Source of the DNA: Corynebacterium coyleae
Lineage (GTDB): Bacteria; Actinomycetota; Actinomycetes; Mycobacteriales; Mycobacteriaceae
Assembly (NCBI RefSeq): GCF_030408635.1
Contig: NZ_CP047198.1
Span: 434,001 to 498,000 of the forward strand
Length of the DNA stretch: 64,000 nt
Reading direction: 5' to 3'
Program-made: the position numbers and the translations under genes
Part shown: positions 48,704 through 56,566 of the stretch, in pieces
Layout: each line of letters begins with the position of its first letter
Numbering within the stretch: position 1 is the stretch's first letter
Notes under the pieces: model-generated
What the model saw: the letters and a program-made list of their open reading frames with translations, nothing else
What the model was told of the DNA's origin: nothing
Databases searched by the model: none

Positions 48704-50304
48704 GTATCCCTTTGCTTGAAGTTGACAGCCTTACCGTTGCGTACGGTGATGCCGAGCCGACCGTGGAAAACATCGCGTTTGCTGTCGAGGCAGGCAAGAT
48801 GACCGCGATCGTCGGCGAGTCCGGCTCCGGCAAGACCACCTCAGCCATGGCGGCGCTCGACCTGTTGGGGCCCACCGGCAACGTGCGCGCGGGCTCCATC
48901 CGGTTTAAGGGCCAGGATCTTGCCAGCCTGAGCGCTGCCGAGTGGCGCGAGCTGCGCGGCGCAAAGATTGGTTTGGTCCCGCAGGATCCGAACAACTCGC
49001 TCAACCCGCTGAAAACCATCGGCGCATCCGTGGAAGATGGGGTGGAGATTCATGGGGTGGGGGACGCAGCGTCGCGTCGTCGTCAAGCAATTGCCCTGCT
49101 TGAGCGCGTCGGCATCGATGATCCTGAAAAGCGCTACAACCAGTACCCGCACGAGTTGTCCGGCGGCATGAAGCAGCGCGTGCTCATCGCTGCTGCGGTA
49201 GCACTCGAGCCCGAGGTGCTCATTGCGGACGAACCCACGTCCGCACTCGACGTGACCGTGCAGAAAACCATCCTTGACCTGCTCGATGAGATGCGTACCG
49301 AGTTGGGCCTGGGCGTCATTTTCATCACCCACGACCTTGCCGTGGCGGGCGATCGCGCCGATGACGTGGTCATCATGGAGCGCGGCCGCGTCGTCGAGCA
49401 CGGTCCTGTGAGCACGGTGCTGACCAACCCCACACAGGACTACTCCAAACGCCTGCTGGCAAACGTGCCGTCGCTGTCCGTGGCAAATGCGTATCGACGA
49501 CCCCCTGTCACCACCGACACCCTCCTGCGCGTAGACAACCTTGCCGTGCGCTACGGCGATTTCACCGCCGTATCCGATATCTCCTTCGAGGTCGCGCGCG
49601 GCTCCACGCACGCGCTGGTAGGCGGGTCGGGCTCCGGCAAAACCACCACAGGCCGCACGATCGCCATGTTTAACCAGCCTGCTGAGGGCAGCATCACCCT
49701 CGACGGTGAGGAACTGACCACGCTGAGCCCGAAGCAGAAGCGGCAGTTCCGCAACCGCATCCAGATGGTGTACCAAAACCCGTTTTCCTCGCTGGATCCG
49801 AAGATGCGGGTCGGCGAGATTGTGGCGGAGCCGCTGCGCAACCTCGCGGGGGCGTCGAAACGCGAAAGCCTTGCGCGCGCCAACGAATACCTGGAGCGTG
49901 TGGCGCTTGATCCGGAGCGGTTCGCCTCGCGCACCCCGGCGCAATTGTCCGGCGGGCAGCGCCAACGCGTCGCCATCGCACGCGCGCTCATCGTCGAGCC
50001 GGAACTGGTGGTGCTTGACGAGGCCGTTTCCGCACTCGATGTGACCGTGCAGGCACAGATCCTGGAACTGCTGGAAAACCTCCAGCGCGAACTGGGGCTG
50101 ACCTATGTGTTCATCTCCCACGATCTGGCGGTGGTGCGCCAGATTTCGGATACGGTGAGCGTGTTCAGTCGCGGCCAACAAGTGGAATATGGCCCCACCG
50201 ACGAAGTGTTCTCGCACCCGCACGACGATGTCACTCGTGAACTTATCGACGCCATCCCCGGCACCGTCTTCCGTGCCCGACAGTTAGGAGAGTTTGTTGT
50301 CTAA
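48700..50304 (+). CDS. ABC transporter ATP-binding protein with two fused ATPase domains
   Basis: A 534-residue fusion of DppD- and DppF-like ATPases. Domain 1 has Walker A GESGSGKTT (about 34), signature LSGGMKQR and Walker B VLIADEPTSALD. Domain 2 has GGSGSGKTT (about 310), LSGGQRQR and VVLDEAVSALD, where the usual P-T of the motif is A-V. Each half drives one permease. GTG start overlaps the previous stop. Confidence 0.93.
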   Translation: MSIPLLEVDSLTVAYGDAEPTVENIAFAVEAGKMTAIVGESGSGKTTSAMAALDLLGPTGNVRAGSIRFKGQDLASLSAAEWRELRGAKIGLVPQDPNNSLNPLKTIGASVEDGVEIHGVGDAASRRRQAIALLERVGIDDPEKRYNQYPHELSGGMKQRVLIAAAVALEPEVLIADEPTSALDVTVQKTILDLLDEMRTELGLGVIFITHDLAVAGDRADDVVIMERGRVVEHGPVSTVLTNPTQDYSKRLLANVPSLSVANAYRRPPVTTDTLLRVDNLAVRYGDFTAVSDISFEVARGSTHALVGGSGSGKTTTGRTIAMFNQPAEGSITLDGEELTTLSPKQKRQFRNRIQMVYQNPFSSLDPKMRVGEIVAEPLRNLAGASKRESLARANEYLERVALDPERFASRTPAQLSGGQRQRVAIARALIVEPELVVLDEAVSALDVTVQAQILELLENLQRELGLTYVFISHDLAVVRQISDTVSVFSRGQQVEYGPTDEVFSHPHDDVTRELIDAIPGTVFRARQLGEFVV

Positions 50305-51517
50305 CGACATTATCGATCTGCTCGCAGAAACCCCGGCCGACCTTGCCGACCTGCGCCGCCGCCGACCCGAAGCGGTTGAAAACGCCCAGCGCAGCTTCGC
50401 AGCCCTGTTTGAGCCCACCAACCCGACACTCATCGAGGCCCTGCCGGTTGCCACCCGCTACGCCGTCGCCGCTTTCGTCGCCGGCATTTCCGGTGCGCAG
50501 CGCGCCGCGGAGTTTTACGCGGATTTGCTTGTCGACGAAGACGAGGCGCTCGTTGCCGTGGTCGAAGACGCGGTGCGCGCAGGTGTATCCGCCGGCCCCT
50601 ACGCGGGCGGGGACTTTGTCACCTTCGGCGAGGGGCAGCTCGCCGCCGCCTTTGACTTCGCCCACCTGCTCACCTTCCACCCGAAGGACGCCTCGCCCGC
50701 GGCGATCGGGCACCTGCAGACCACTGGCTACACCGAGGACGCGATCGTCTCACTCGGCCAACTCATCTCCTTTGTGGCGTTCCAGCTGCGCGTCGTGCAC
50801 GGTGTGCAGGTGCTGGCTGGGGGAGCGGCTGCGGGTGGTTCGGGTGCTGCTGTTGCGGATGCTGCTGTTGAGCGCACCGCCGGCGTCGCCGATCCCGGCT
50901 GGACGCCCGCTGCGGTGACCCTGCAACCCGAGGTCGTCGCACCCGAGAAGTTTGTCAACCACTCCCTGGGGTGGAAGCCGTGGGTGGCACCACTTGAAGA
51001 TTCCGAGTTCACCGACGAGCAACGCGACGCCCTGATCAAGCCGGAACGCATCGGCATGGAGTACTTCCGTCTGCTCGCCCGCGACCCGCAGGCGCTGAAA
51101 GCCCGCACCCTGACCGACCTGGACATCTTCTACAACACCGAAGGTGGCCTGGGCCGTGCCGAGCGCGAACTTGCCGCCACCGTCGCCTCCCGTCTCAACG
51201 GCTGCGAGTACTGCGCATCAGTGCACCAGGCACGTTCGAAGGAGGAAGGCGGCGACGCGGAGGCGATCGACCGCCTGCTGGACGAAGGCGTGGAGGCGGA
51301 CCTTGGCTCTGATGCCTGGGACGCGATCCGCCAGGCTGCGGTTGCGCTGACCCGCACCCCGTTTGAATTCGGTGCCGAGCACGTCGAGGTATTGCGCGAG
51401 GTCGGGTTGGATGATCTGGCGATCATCGACGTGATCAACTCGTCAGCCTTCTTCAACTGGGCCAACCGTCTCATGCTCACGCTCGGCGCGCCGGATGTGC
51501 CGAAGCGCTACCGCTAG
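50297..51517 (+). CDS. Fused CMD/alkylhydroperoxidase-like protein
   Basis: A 406-residue protein made of two carboxymuconolactone decarboxylase (AhpD-like) halves. The N-terminal half (about 1-180) resembles CMD proteins of the Avi_7170 type and lacks a Cys pair. The C-terminal half (about 230-406) has the redox motif NGCEYCASVHQARSKE (C-x2-C with the proton-relay His) of the Avi_7169 type. These are usually separate genes beside a family 5 ABC transporter; here they are fused. TTG start, overlapping the ATPase stop; a TTG one codon earlier is possible. Confidence 0.82.
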   Translation: MSNDIIDLLAETPADLADLRRRRPEAVENAQRSFAALFEPTNPTLIEALPVATRYAVAAFVAGISGAQRAAEFYADLLVDEDEALVAVVEDAVRAGVSAGPYAGGDFVTFGEGQLAAAFDFAHLLTFHPKDASPAAIGHLQTTGYTEDAIVSLGQLISFVAFQLRVVHGVQVLAGGAAAGGSGAAVADAAVERTAGVADPGWTPAAVTLQPEVVAPEKFVNHSLGWKPWVAPLEDSEFTDEQRDALIKPERIGMEYFRLLARDPQALKARTLTDLDIFYNTEGGLGRAERELAATVASRLNGCEYCASVHQARSKEEGGDAEAIDRLLDEGVEADLGSDAWDAIRQAAVALTRTPFEFGAEHVEVLREVGLDDLAIIDVINSSAFFNWANRLMLTLGAPDVPKRYR

Positions 51518-52026
51518 CGCTTAAACCTGCGGCGGCGTTTCTGATCGCGCCACACGAGGTCGTCGGCACGCCATTGCTCGGGTGGCGTCGGGTTTTCGGC
51601 GTAGGCGAACAACCAAATGAACAGCAACACCACGAACACGCCAAAGGTCACACGGTTATCGCCTGCGTCAGCCGCCGCCGGGATGAAAATGATCAGTCCG
51701 AGCAGAAGCAGCCAGCCGGTGCGGCACTCCTTCTGTTCGATGGGGCTGCGCTGATCCTTGCGGGTAAAGATCGCCCGGCCAGGGCTGATGTCCTCCCCGA
51801 GGCGCGGCATGAGCAGCCAACACAACAGGTAAGCGAAAATACCGCCGCCGAAGAAGAACCCGGTGAGCACAAACGCGATACGCACCGCCACCGGGTCGTA
51901 GCCGTAGCGGGCGCCGAAACCGGTGCACACACCGCCGAATACGGCCCGACCACCTTGGTCTTTCGTGATGCGCCGCGGGCGGGTTTCCCACATGTGCTTC
52001 AGCGATGTCGATGAGTTTTGAGCCAT
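51514..52026 (-). CDS. PspC-domain membrane protein
   Basis: A 170-residue protein with the PspC core (GGRAVFGGVCTGFGARYGYDPVAVRIAFVLTGFFFGGGIFAYLLCWLLMP, about residues 25-75) and two later hydrophobic segments (GWLLLLGLIIFIPAAA and VTFGVFVVLLFIWLFAYA). It resembles the N-terminal half of EsrI, including the MWETRPxRI opening. An earlier ATG at 52035 is also possible. Its stop overlaps that of the convergent fused CMD gene (CTAG). Probably an envelope-stress-related paralog; no partner kinase is adjacent. Confidence 0.75.
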   Translation of the reverse strand: MAQNSSTSLKHMWETRPRRITKDQGGRAVFGGVCTGFGARYGYDPVAVRIAFVLTGFFFGGGIFAYLLCWLLMPRLGEDISPGRAIFTRKDQRSPIEQKECRTGWLLLLGLIIFIPAAADAGDNRVTFGVFVVLLFIWLFAYAENPTPPEQWRADDLVWRDQKRRRRFKR

Positions 52027-52093
52027 GCGTGCCATTATCCGTATCTCCGGCGGACTTCGCAGCAGAGGTTTCGAGAATGGCGGGGCCTGCGCG

Positions 52094-52196
52094 AGGGCCT
52101 TTGTAGTAACTCGAAAGCTACTAGAAAGCTACTCGAAAGGGAATGTTTCTAGGTTGAGCTGCGAAAACTCGTCTACTAGAAAGCCTTTCGAGTAGA
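52094..52196. repeat. Upstream copy of the ~100-bp direct repeat flanking the AlbA_2 gene
   Basis: This copy holds 11-bp units CTCGAAAGCTA (52110), CTAGAAAGCTA (52121) and CTCGAAAGGGA (52132), then a shared block ending in a near-palindrome at 52173-52195 (CTACTAGAAAG-C-CTTTCGAGTAG). The palindrome ends 10 bp before the GTG of the AlbA_2 gene, so it overlaps its promoter or leader. The first ten bases match the 3' end of that gene. Confidence 0.9.
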
Positions 52197-52205
52197 ATTC
52201 CTCGC

Positions 52206-53597
52206 GTGAACCCTGAAAGAAACTATCGAGATGACCCGAGCCTTCTTCTGCGTCTGCCGGAAGATCAATGGTTCGAGCGAAAGTCTTTCCGCATCAAGCC
52301 GAAGGATCTCGCCAAAACCATCGTCGGCATGGCAAATGCGGAGGGCGGCATTATTGCTGTCGGAATTACTGACCGGGAGTTTGATGGGGCACCGACGCCT
52401 AAACAGGACAATGATCTGAGACAAACATCGCTCGACCACACGGATCCAACCGTGCGCGTTCGAATCGAGCCGTTCGATATCGGCGACGGTGCACAGGTTT
52501 ACCTGTTTCATGTAGACCCGAGTGAGCATGTGCATTATTTGCGGTCGGGGGACTGCTTCCTGCGTGTCGGCGACGAATCTCGGTTACTGAATGCAGACGG
52601 CATTCTCGAACTGCGTTACACCAAGGGTGAGCAACAGTTCGATGCGACGGTGCTGCCCCGTGTCGGTATGGGTGATCTCGATATGGAGGTCGTTGGTGAA
52701 TGTGCCAACGTTATTGGTTCTTCTTCCGCTGAAGACGCTCTTAAAGCAAGAAATCTCATCGACCGTGAAGGTAGGCCCCGAACAGCAGCACTTTTGCTCT
52801 TCGGTAAAGACCCGCAAGAGTTCTTCCCTAATGCGCATGTCCGTGTTCTGCGGTTCGGTGAGGATGAGCGGCTCGCGGGGCATCAGCAACAGCTTTTGGC
52901 CGACGACCGGTTTGAGGGGCCGTTGCCACAACAAATTTGGGCTGCTCAGCGGGCGATTGAGGGGATGCTGCCGCAAGTCCGGCGCCTGGGTGCTTCGGGG
53001 TTGTTCGAGGATGAAAATCTCATCCCGAACGACGTTTGGCTTGAGGGATTAGTAAATGCTGTCATTCACCGGTCGTACAGCATGGCTGGTGACCATGTGC
53101 GGTTCGAGATCTATCCATCTCGCATCGAAGTTTCGAGTCCGGGGCGCTTTCCCGGTTTGGTGGACCCCACACGACCAGAATCTATTGCTCGATTTGCACG
53201 CAATCCTCTCATTGCGCGGGTGACGGCAGAGCTTCGGATTGGTCAAGAACTCGGCGAGGGTATCCGCCGTATGTTTGCAGGTATGCGGCGAGTGGGTTTT
53301 GCTGACCCGATTTACCAGCAGACGAGCGGAAGTGTTCTGCTCACGTTGAAGGCGGTTCAACGGCTTGATCCGAAGACCGCGGACTCCCTCCCGCCTCACG
53401 CCGACAGCGCCCTGTCAGTCATGCAAGCGAAAGGCACGCCAATGTCTACGGGGGAGGTTGCAGATGCTTTGGGGATTTCGAACCCGCCTGCCCGCCGCGC
53501 GTTGAAAGCGCTGCGGGAGGAGGGCCTTATTCAATGGCGCGGTAAAGGTCCGCGGGACCCTCGGGCGGTATGGCTTTTGGAAGGGCCTTTGCGGTAG
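52206..53597 (+). CDS. AlbA_2 (Schlafen-type) ATP-binding regulator-like protein
   Basis: A 463-residue protein. It has an N-terminal AlbA_2/divergent AAA-4 domain (about 15-130: EDQWFERKSFRIKPKDLAKTIVGMANAEGGIIAVGITD) and a central segment typical of RecG-like HATPase_c_4 proteins (LIPNDVWLEGLVNAVIHRSY, GRFPGLVDP, GQELGEGIRRMFAGM). A C-terminal winged helix (STGEVADALGISNPPARRALKALREEGLI) completes it. Such proteins are common on islands and next to defence genes; their biochemical role is unsettled. GTG start. The gene is bracketed by direct repeats with operator-like palindromes, so the winged helix may bind them and autoregulate (inference). Confidence 0.82.
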   Translation: MNPERNYRDDPSLLLRLPEDQWFERKSFRIKPKDLAKTIVGMANAEGGIIAVGITDREFDGAPTPKQDNDLRQTSLDHTDPTVRVRIEPFDIGDGAQVYLFHVDPSEHVHYLRSGDCFLRVGDESRLLNADGILELRYTKGEQQFDATVLPRVGMGDLDMEVVGECANVIGSSSAEDALKARNLIDREGRPRTAALLLFGKDPQEFFPNAHVRVLRFGEDERLAGHQQQLLADDRFEGPLPQQIWAAQRAIEGMLPQVRRLGASGLFEDENLIPNDVWLEGLVNAVIHRSYSMAGDHVRFEIYPSRIEVSSPGRFPGLVDPTRPESIARFARNPLIARVTAELRIGQELGEGIRRMFAGMRRVGFADPIYQQTSGSVLLTLKAVQRLDPKTADSLPPHADSALSVMQAKGTPMSTGEVADALGISNPPARRALKALREEGLIQWRGKGPRDPRAVWLLEGPLR

Positions 53598-53695
53598 CTC
53601 GAAAGCTACTAGAAAGCTACTAGAAAGCTACTCGAAAGGGAATGTTTCTAGGTTGAGCTGCGAAAACTTGTCTACTAGAAAGCCTTTCGAGTAGA
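53582..53695. repeat. Downstream copy of the direct repeat flanking the AlbA_2 gene
   Basis: This copy begins inside the last codons of the gene. It has units CTCGAAAGCTA (53598), CTAGAAAGCTA twice (53609, 53620) and CTCGAAAGGGA (53631), one unit more than the upstream copy. The following block is identical except for one C/T change. Another inverted TTTCTAGTAG follows at 53699. No gene start lies behind it. Confidence 0.9.
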
Positions 53696-53710
53696 TTCTT
53701 TCTAGTAGTT

Positions 53711-54127
53711 CTATGCGTACGCGAGGCGCCGCGTGCCGTCCACGTGCGGGTACAGCAACCACGCCGCCACTGCCGCAAGGATACCGACCAGCAGCCCCGC
53801 CACCGCGGACCAGTGCACCAGCGGGCCGATCATGAGCACAAGCCACCACACCATGAGCGGCACAACCATGCTTATCGACGGCACCCTGCTGACATTTTTC
53901 TCCTCCGCAAACGCCACAATCTGCTTCCGGTAGGGGTGCAGCCACGTCACCGCGATAGCAACAACGACGCAGACCAGTGCTGTGATCGCCTTGATGCCCA
54001 GCGGCGCTTCGGACACCGTCACGCCCACGGAACCGCCCACAGCCAGCGAACCCACCGCGCGCACGACGGCGGGCGTGGGGATCGGAGTGACGCGGTTGCG
54101 GACCTCGTTGGCGCTGATGGGGATCAT
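53711..54127 (-). CDS. Small integral membrane protein
   Basis: A 138-residue protein with about four hydrophobic helices: VVRAVGSLAVGGSVGVTV, IKAITALVCVVVAIAVTWL, ISMVVPLMVWWLVLMIGPLVHW and VAGLLVGILAAVAAWLLY. A basic loop (HPYRKQIVAFAEEKNVSR) lies between helices 2 and 3. The start is uncertain: the frame opens at 54211, but the ATG at 54127 begins MIPISANEVRNRV just before the first helix; no clear Shine-Dalgarno sequence was seen. No family was recognised. Confidence 0.6.
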   Translation of the reverse strand: MIPISANEVRNRVTPIPTPAVVRAVGSLAVGGSVGVTVSEAPLGIKAITALVCVVVAIAVTWLHPYRKQIVAFAEEKNVSRVPSISMVVPLMVWWLVLMIGPLVHWSAVAGLLVGILAAVAAWLLYPHVDGTRRLAYA

Positions 54128-54357
54128 GAAAGGCGACGTTACCAGGGCGCTCCACCGCCTTCTTATGCCTCTAAACTCTTCTGCATTGCACGTTTGAACC
54201 TCTCGTATCACAGCACATTCGCTTGCTTGCCAAAACTCTGGTTCATGGCGACGGATGGTGAGACGATCGCCGCGCCCGTCGTGGGGTGCTTGGTGGGGGT
54301 CTGAGGAGAGTTTCTCGTTAAGTTGACGCAGACATAAAAGTTCAAACAGGGGGTGTC
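54128..54357. other. Intergenic stretch before the insertion sequence
   Basis: No gene, promoter or repeat was identified apart from GGTGTC at 54352-54357, which is also found just outside the right end of the insertion sequence and is likely target-site duplication. Confidence 0.5.
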
Positions 54358-55744
54358 GGGTTAAGGCTCAAAAAGTGTGTCCGATTGGGCTGATTTTTAG
54401 CAGTTGATCTGGGCTAATGCTGAAAGTATAAGCGCTGCGGGTATATATCTGGCAGTTTCGCTCTCAATCCACGGTGTGGCTGCCTTGGTGTGCTACGGGG
54501 CGGTGGTTCGGTTGCCCAATGCCAAAGAACCGACCACGCTGCCATTGTGGCGGCGATATGAAACGAAACGGCACCACCAGCAACGGAACTACCCGATGGC
54601 GATGCAAGGCTTGCGGTGCGTCCAGCGTGAAACGTCGTGACGATCTAGCCAACGCTGCGGTGTTCGCTCAGTTCATCGATCACTGCACCACGTCAACCTC
54701 GTTAAGGGCAATGGCTCAACGCCACGGGATCAGCCTTGCCACCATGAAACGACGGTTTACTTGGTGCTGGCTGGTTGACGTGCCTGACCCGACCATCGGC
54801 CATACAGGCAGGGTCTACGACCAGATCTTCATCGACAGCCACCTACACCGCAGGTGGCTGTCTGATCGTGGCGGCAACGCTCGACCACGTCATCGCCTGG
54901 CACTGGTGCAAACAAGAAACCACGCACGACTACAAGCGCCTGCTCGAGCGCATCGAAGCACCGTTGATCGCTGTGATCGACGGTGGCCGAGGAGCCACAA
55001 GCGCAATTAAAACGTGCTGGCCAAACACCAAAATCCAACGCTGCCTCGTGCACGCCCAACGCAGAGTACGCCGCTACACCACCTCACGACCACGCACTGA
55101 TGCTGGCCGCACCATCTACCGACTCGCGCTGAAACTCACCCGCATCACCACCCTGGACGAGGCTGCACAATGGGGTGCACAACTGCAAGAGTTCCACACG
55201 CTCTACAAGGATTGGCTCAACGAAAAGACACAGGTCAAAGACCCGAAAACGGGGAAAGACACACTCGTGTGGACCCATGTCAACGTGCGCAAGGCCTACA
55301 ACAGCCTCAACCACCTGTGGCGCAATGACCTGCTGTTTGTCTACCTCAAGCCCCCGAAAGGTGTGCTTAAGCCGCATCGGATCAAATCCACCACCAACAG
55401 CCTTGAAGGCGGCATCAACGCCCAATTGAAGCTCCTTGCGAGAACTCATCGCGGCAGATCAGGTGAGCACCAACGCAAAATGCTGGATTGGTGGCTGTAT
55501 CTGAAAACGGAACTGCCTGGCGATCCAATACACATCGCCAGGCAGTCCAACTGGGGCCAGAACCAACTCGCCAAAGTTACAACCCTGACCCGAAACGAGA
55601 ACCAAGCCGACTATGAAACTTCGACGACCAGCCCTCTACGACAACGGTATCGATACCGAGTACACACACTCAATCGGCATCCAAAAAGGCCACATCTAAC
55701 CCCCGCGACACGCCGAGCCAGACACACTTTTTGAGCCTTAACCC
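54358..55744 (+). mobile_element. IS1249-like insertion sequence
   Basis: A complete element of 1387 bp. Perfect 24-bp terminal inverted repeats lie at 54358-54381 (starting GGGTTAAGGCTC) and 55721-55744. Both ends are flanked by GGTGTC (54352-54357 and 55745-55750), probably part of the target duplication. The length and the single transposase with an N-terminal zinc-ribbon agree with corynebacterial IS1249. The transposase frame is broken, so the copy is probably inactive unless helped in trans. Confidence 0.9.
54519..55734 (+). pseudogene. IS1249-type transposase, frameshifted
   Basis: The ATG at 54519 begins MPKNRPRCHCGGDMKRNG, a CxC...CKAC zinc-ribbon, then a helix-turn-helix (SLRAMAQRHGISLATMKRRF). 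At about 54839 one extra C shifts the frame exactly after the first catalytic aspartate (VYDQIFIDS). The continuing frame reads TYTAGGCLIVAATLDHVIAWHWC and carries the rest of the DDE/MULE-like domain (AVIDGGRGATSAIK, TNSLEGGINAQLK) to the stop at 55734. No slippery heptamer is seen at the shift, so an inactivating mutation is more likely than programmed frameshifting. Length corrected for the shift is about 404 codons. Confidence 0.85.
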
Positions 55745-55772
55745 GGTGTCTGGATCTTTTTTGCAAAGTAAG

Positions 55773-55802
55773 GTCCTGTACCGCCTCGGTGTGGTACAGG
55801 AC
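55773..55802. terminator. Hairpin after the 65-codon minus-strand gene
   Basis: GTCCTGTACC and GGTACAGGAC form a perfect 10-bp stem with a 10-nt loop, 31 bp beyond the stop of the minus-strand gene. The minus-strand transcript continues CTTACTTTGC, a poor T-tract, so termination efficiency is uncertain. Confidence 0.5.
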
Positions 55803-55833
55803 TTTCACGAAGTAATGCGATGAAATCGGAACT

Positions 55834-56031
55834 TTACTCGCGCACTTTGTCGGCATCCTTCGCTCGATGGAAGAAGAAAGCGGAGACAGGAAAGGCCACA
55901 GCAGCGATACCCCAACCAGCAATGGCAGCTCCTGTTACAGGGGTTGTTACTCCAAGAAGAGGTGCTGTCGCGCCGATCGCGAGTGCAACGAACCCACGCG
56001 ACTGATTTTCACTTTTGCCGGTGATTTTCAT
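55834..56031 (-). CDS. Small hydrophobic membrane protein, 65 residues
   Basis: The product opens MKITGKSENQSRG. It continues with two Gly/Ala-rich hydrophobic helices (VALAIGATAPLLGVTTPVTG, GWGIAAVAFPVSAFFF) and a charged tail HRAKDADKVRE. The ATG at 56031 follows AAGGAGAAACC, a strong ribosome binding site that also argues it is a real gene. It lies just outside the insertion sequence. No family was recognised. Confidence 0.6.
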   Translation of the reverse strand: MKITGKSENQSRGFVALAIGATAPLLGVTTPVTGAAIAGWGIAAVAFPVSAFFFHRAKDADKVRE

Positions 56032-56240
56032 GGTTTCTCCTTGTGTTGCTTGGGGCGTGTAGTTGAGCCTTATTGGTTGGCCCACTCTTCGTGCCGCTTG
56101 GTTTCCGGGAGGTCACCCTGATAGGCGACTCACATACGGAGTGTACACAGACAACGCAATGAATGTGTTCTGCATCACTCCAAATTTAAGCATTGCCACC
56201 ATCTGGGGTGCTTTGCGCCCTATTAACGCCACCGTTGTTA

Positions 56241-56256
56241 TGTCAGATATCTGACA
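56241..56256. promoter_or_regulatory. Perfect 16-bp palindrome of unknown function
   Basis: TGTCAGATATCTGACA is perfectly self-complementary and lies 210 bp upstream of the minus-strand 65-codon gene and about 310 bp before imuA'. It could be an operator, a remnant of a mobile-element end, or a recombination site. Confidence 0.5.
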
Positions 56257-56505
56257 AAATCAGTGGGTCAAGTCCCGTGTGGTGATGTGGCAGTGTGTTC
56301 TTTCGGCTCGGTATGAAGCGCGGCCTCTGTTCAAGCGGAAGGCCGATGGGGCGTACGCGATGACGGAGTTCAAGGGGGCTCGGAACGTTGTGACGAGAGC
56401 TTTCTTTGTGCTCCAGGGTCTGTTGGCGTTCGTTGCCGCATCATGAACGGGGAGATCATGGATTATTCGTATGGCCCCATAAGTCAGGTTCTCATGAAGA
56501 TGGTG

Positions 56506-56521
56506 TAGAAAACATGTTCGA
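56506..56521 (+). promoter_or_regulatory. LexA-type SOS box of imuA'-imuB
   Basis: TAGAAAACATGTTCGA matches 12 of 14 defined positions of the corynebacterial LexA consensus TCGAACANNTGTTCGA. It ends 45 bp before the imuA' GTG and 32 bp before its CATACT -10 element (56554-56559), a position suited to LexA repression. Confidence 0.82.
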
Positions 56522-56566
56522 CCAGGGACGTTGCCCGTGTCGTGGCATAGGTGCATACTAACTGAC

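Larger units (their letters stand above)
56032..56566. other. 535-bp gene-poor region before imuA'
   Basis: No convincing gene. A 53-codon frame at 56285-56446 (MWQCVLSARYEARPLFKRKADGAY at its start) has no clear ribosome binding site and may be a remnant. A perfect palindrome TGTCAGATATCTGACA lies at 56241-56256 and a LexA-type box at 56506-56521. The region adjoins the insertion sequence and looks like degraded accessory DNA. Confidence 0.55.

Noticed and set aside
52110-52196. CRISPR-like regular repeats near the AlbA_2 gene
   Set aside because: The 11-bp units are contiguous, without unique spacers, and there are no cas genes.
54519-55734. Programmed -1/+1 frameshift in the transposase
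   Set aside because: No slippery heptamer or downstream structure is evident at the shift, and IS1249-type elements normally use one continuous frame; a mutation is simpler.
56285-56446. 53-codon frame before imuA' as a gene
   Set aside because: No clear ribosome binding site and no recognisable product; kept only as a possible remnant in the intergenic entry.
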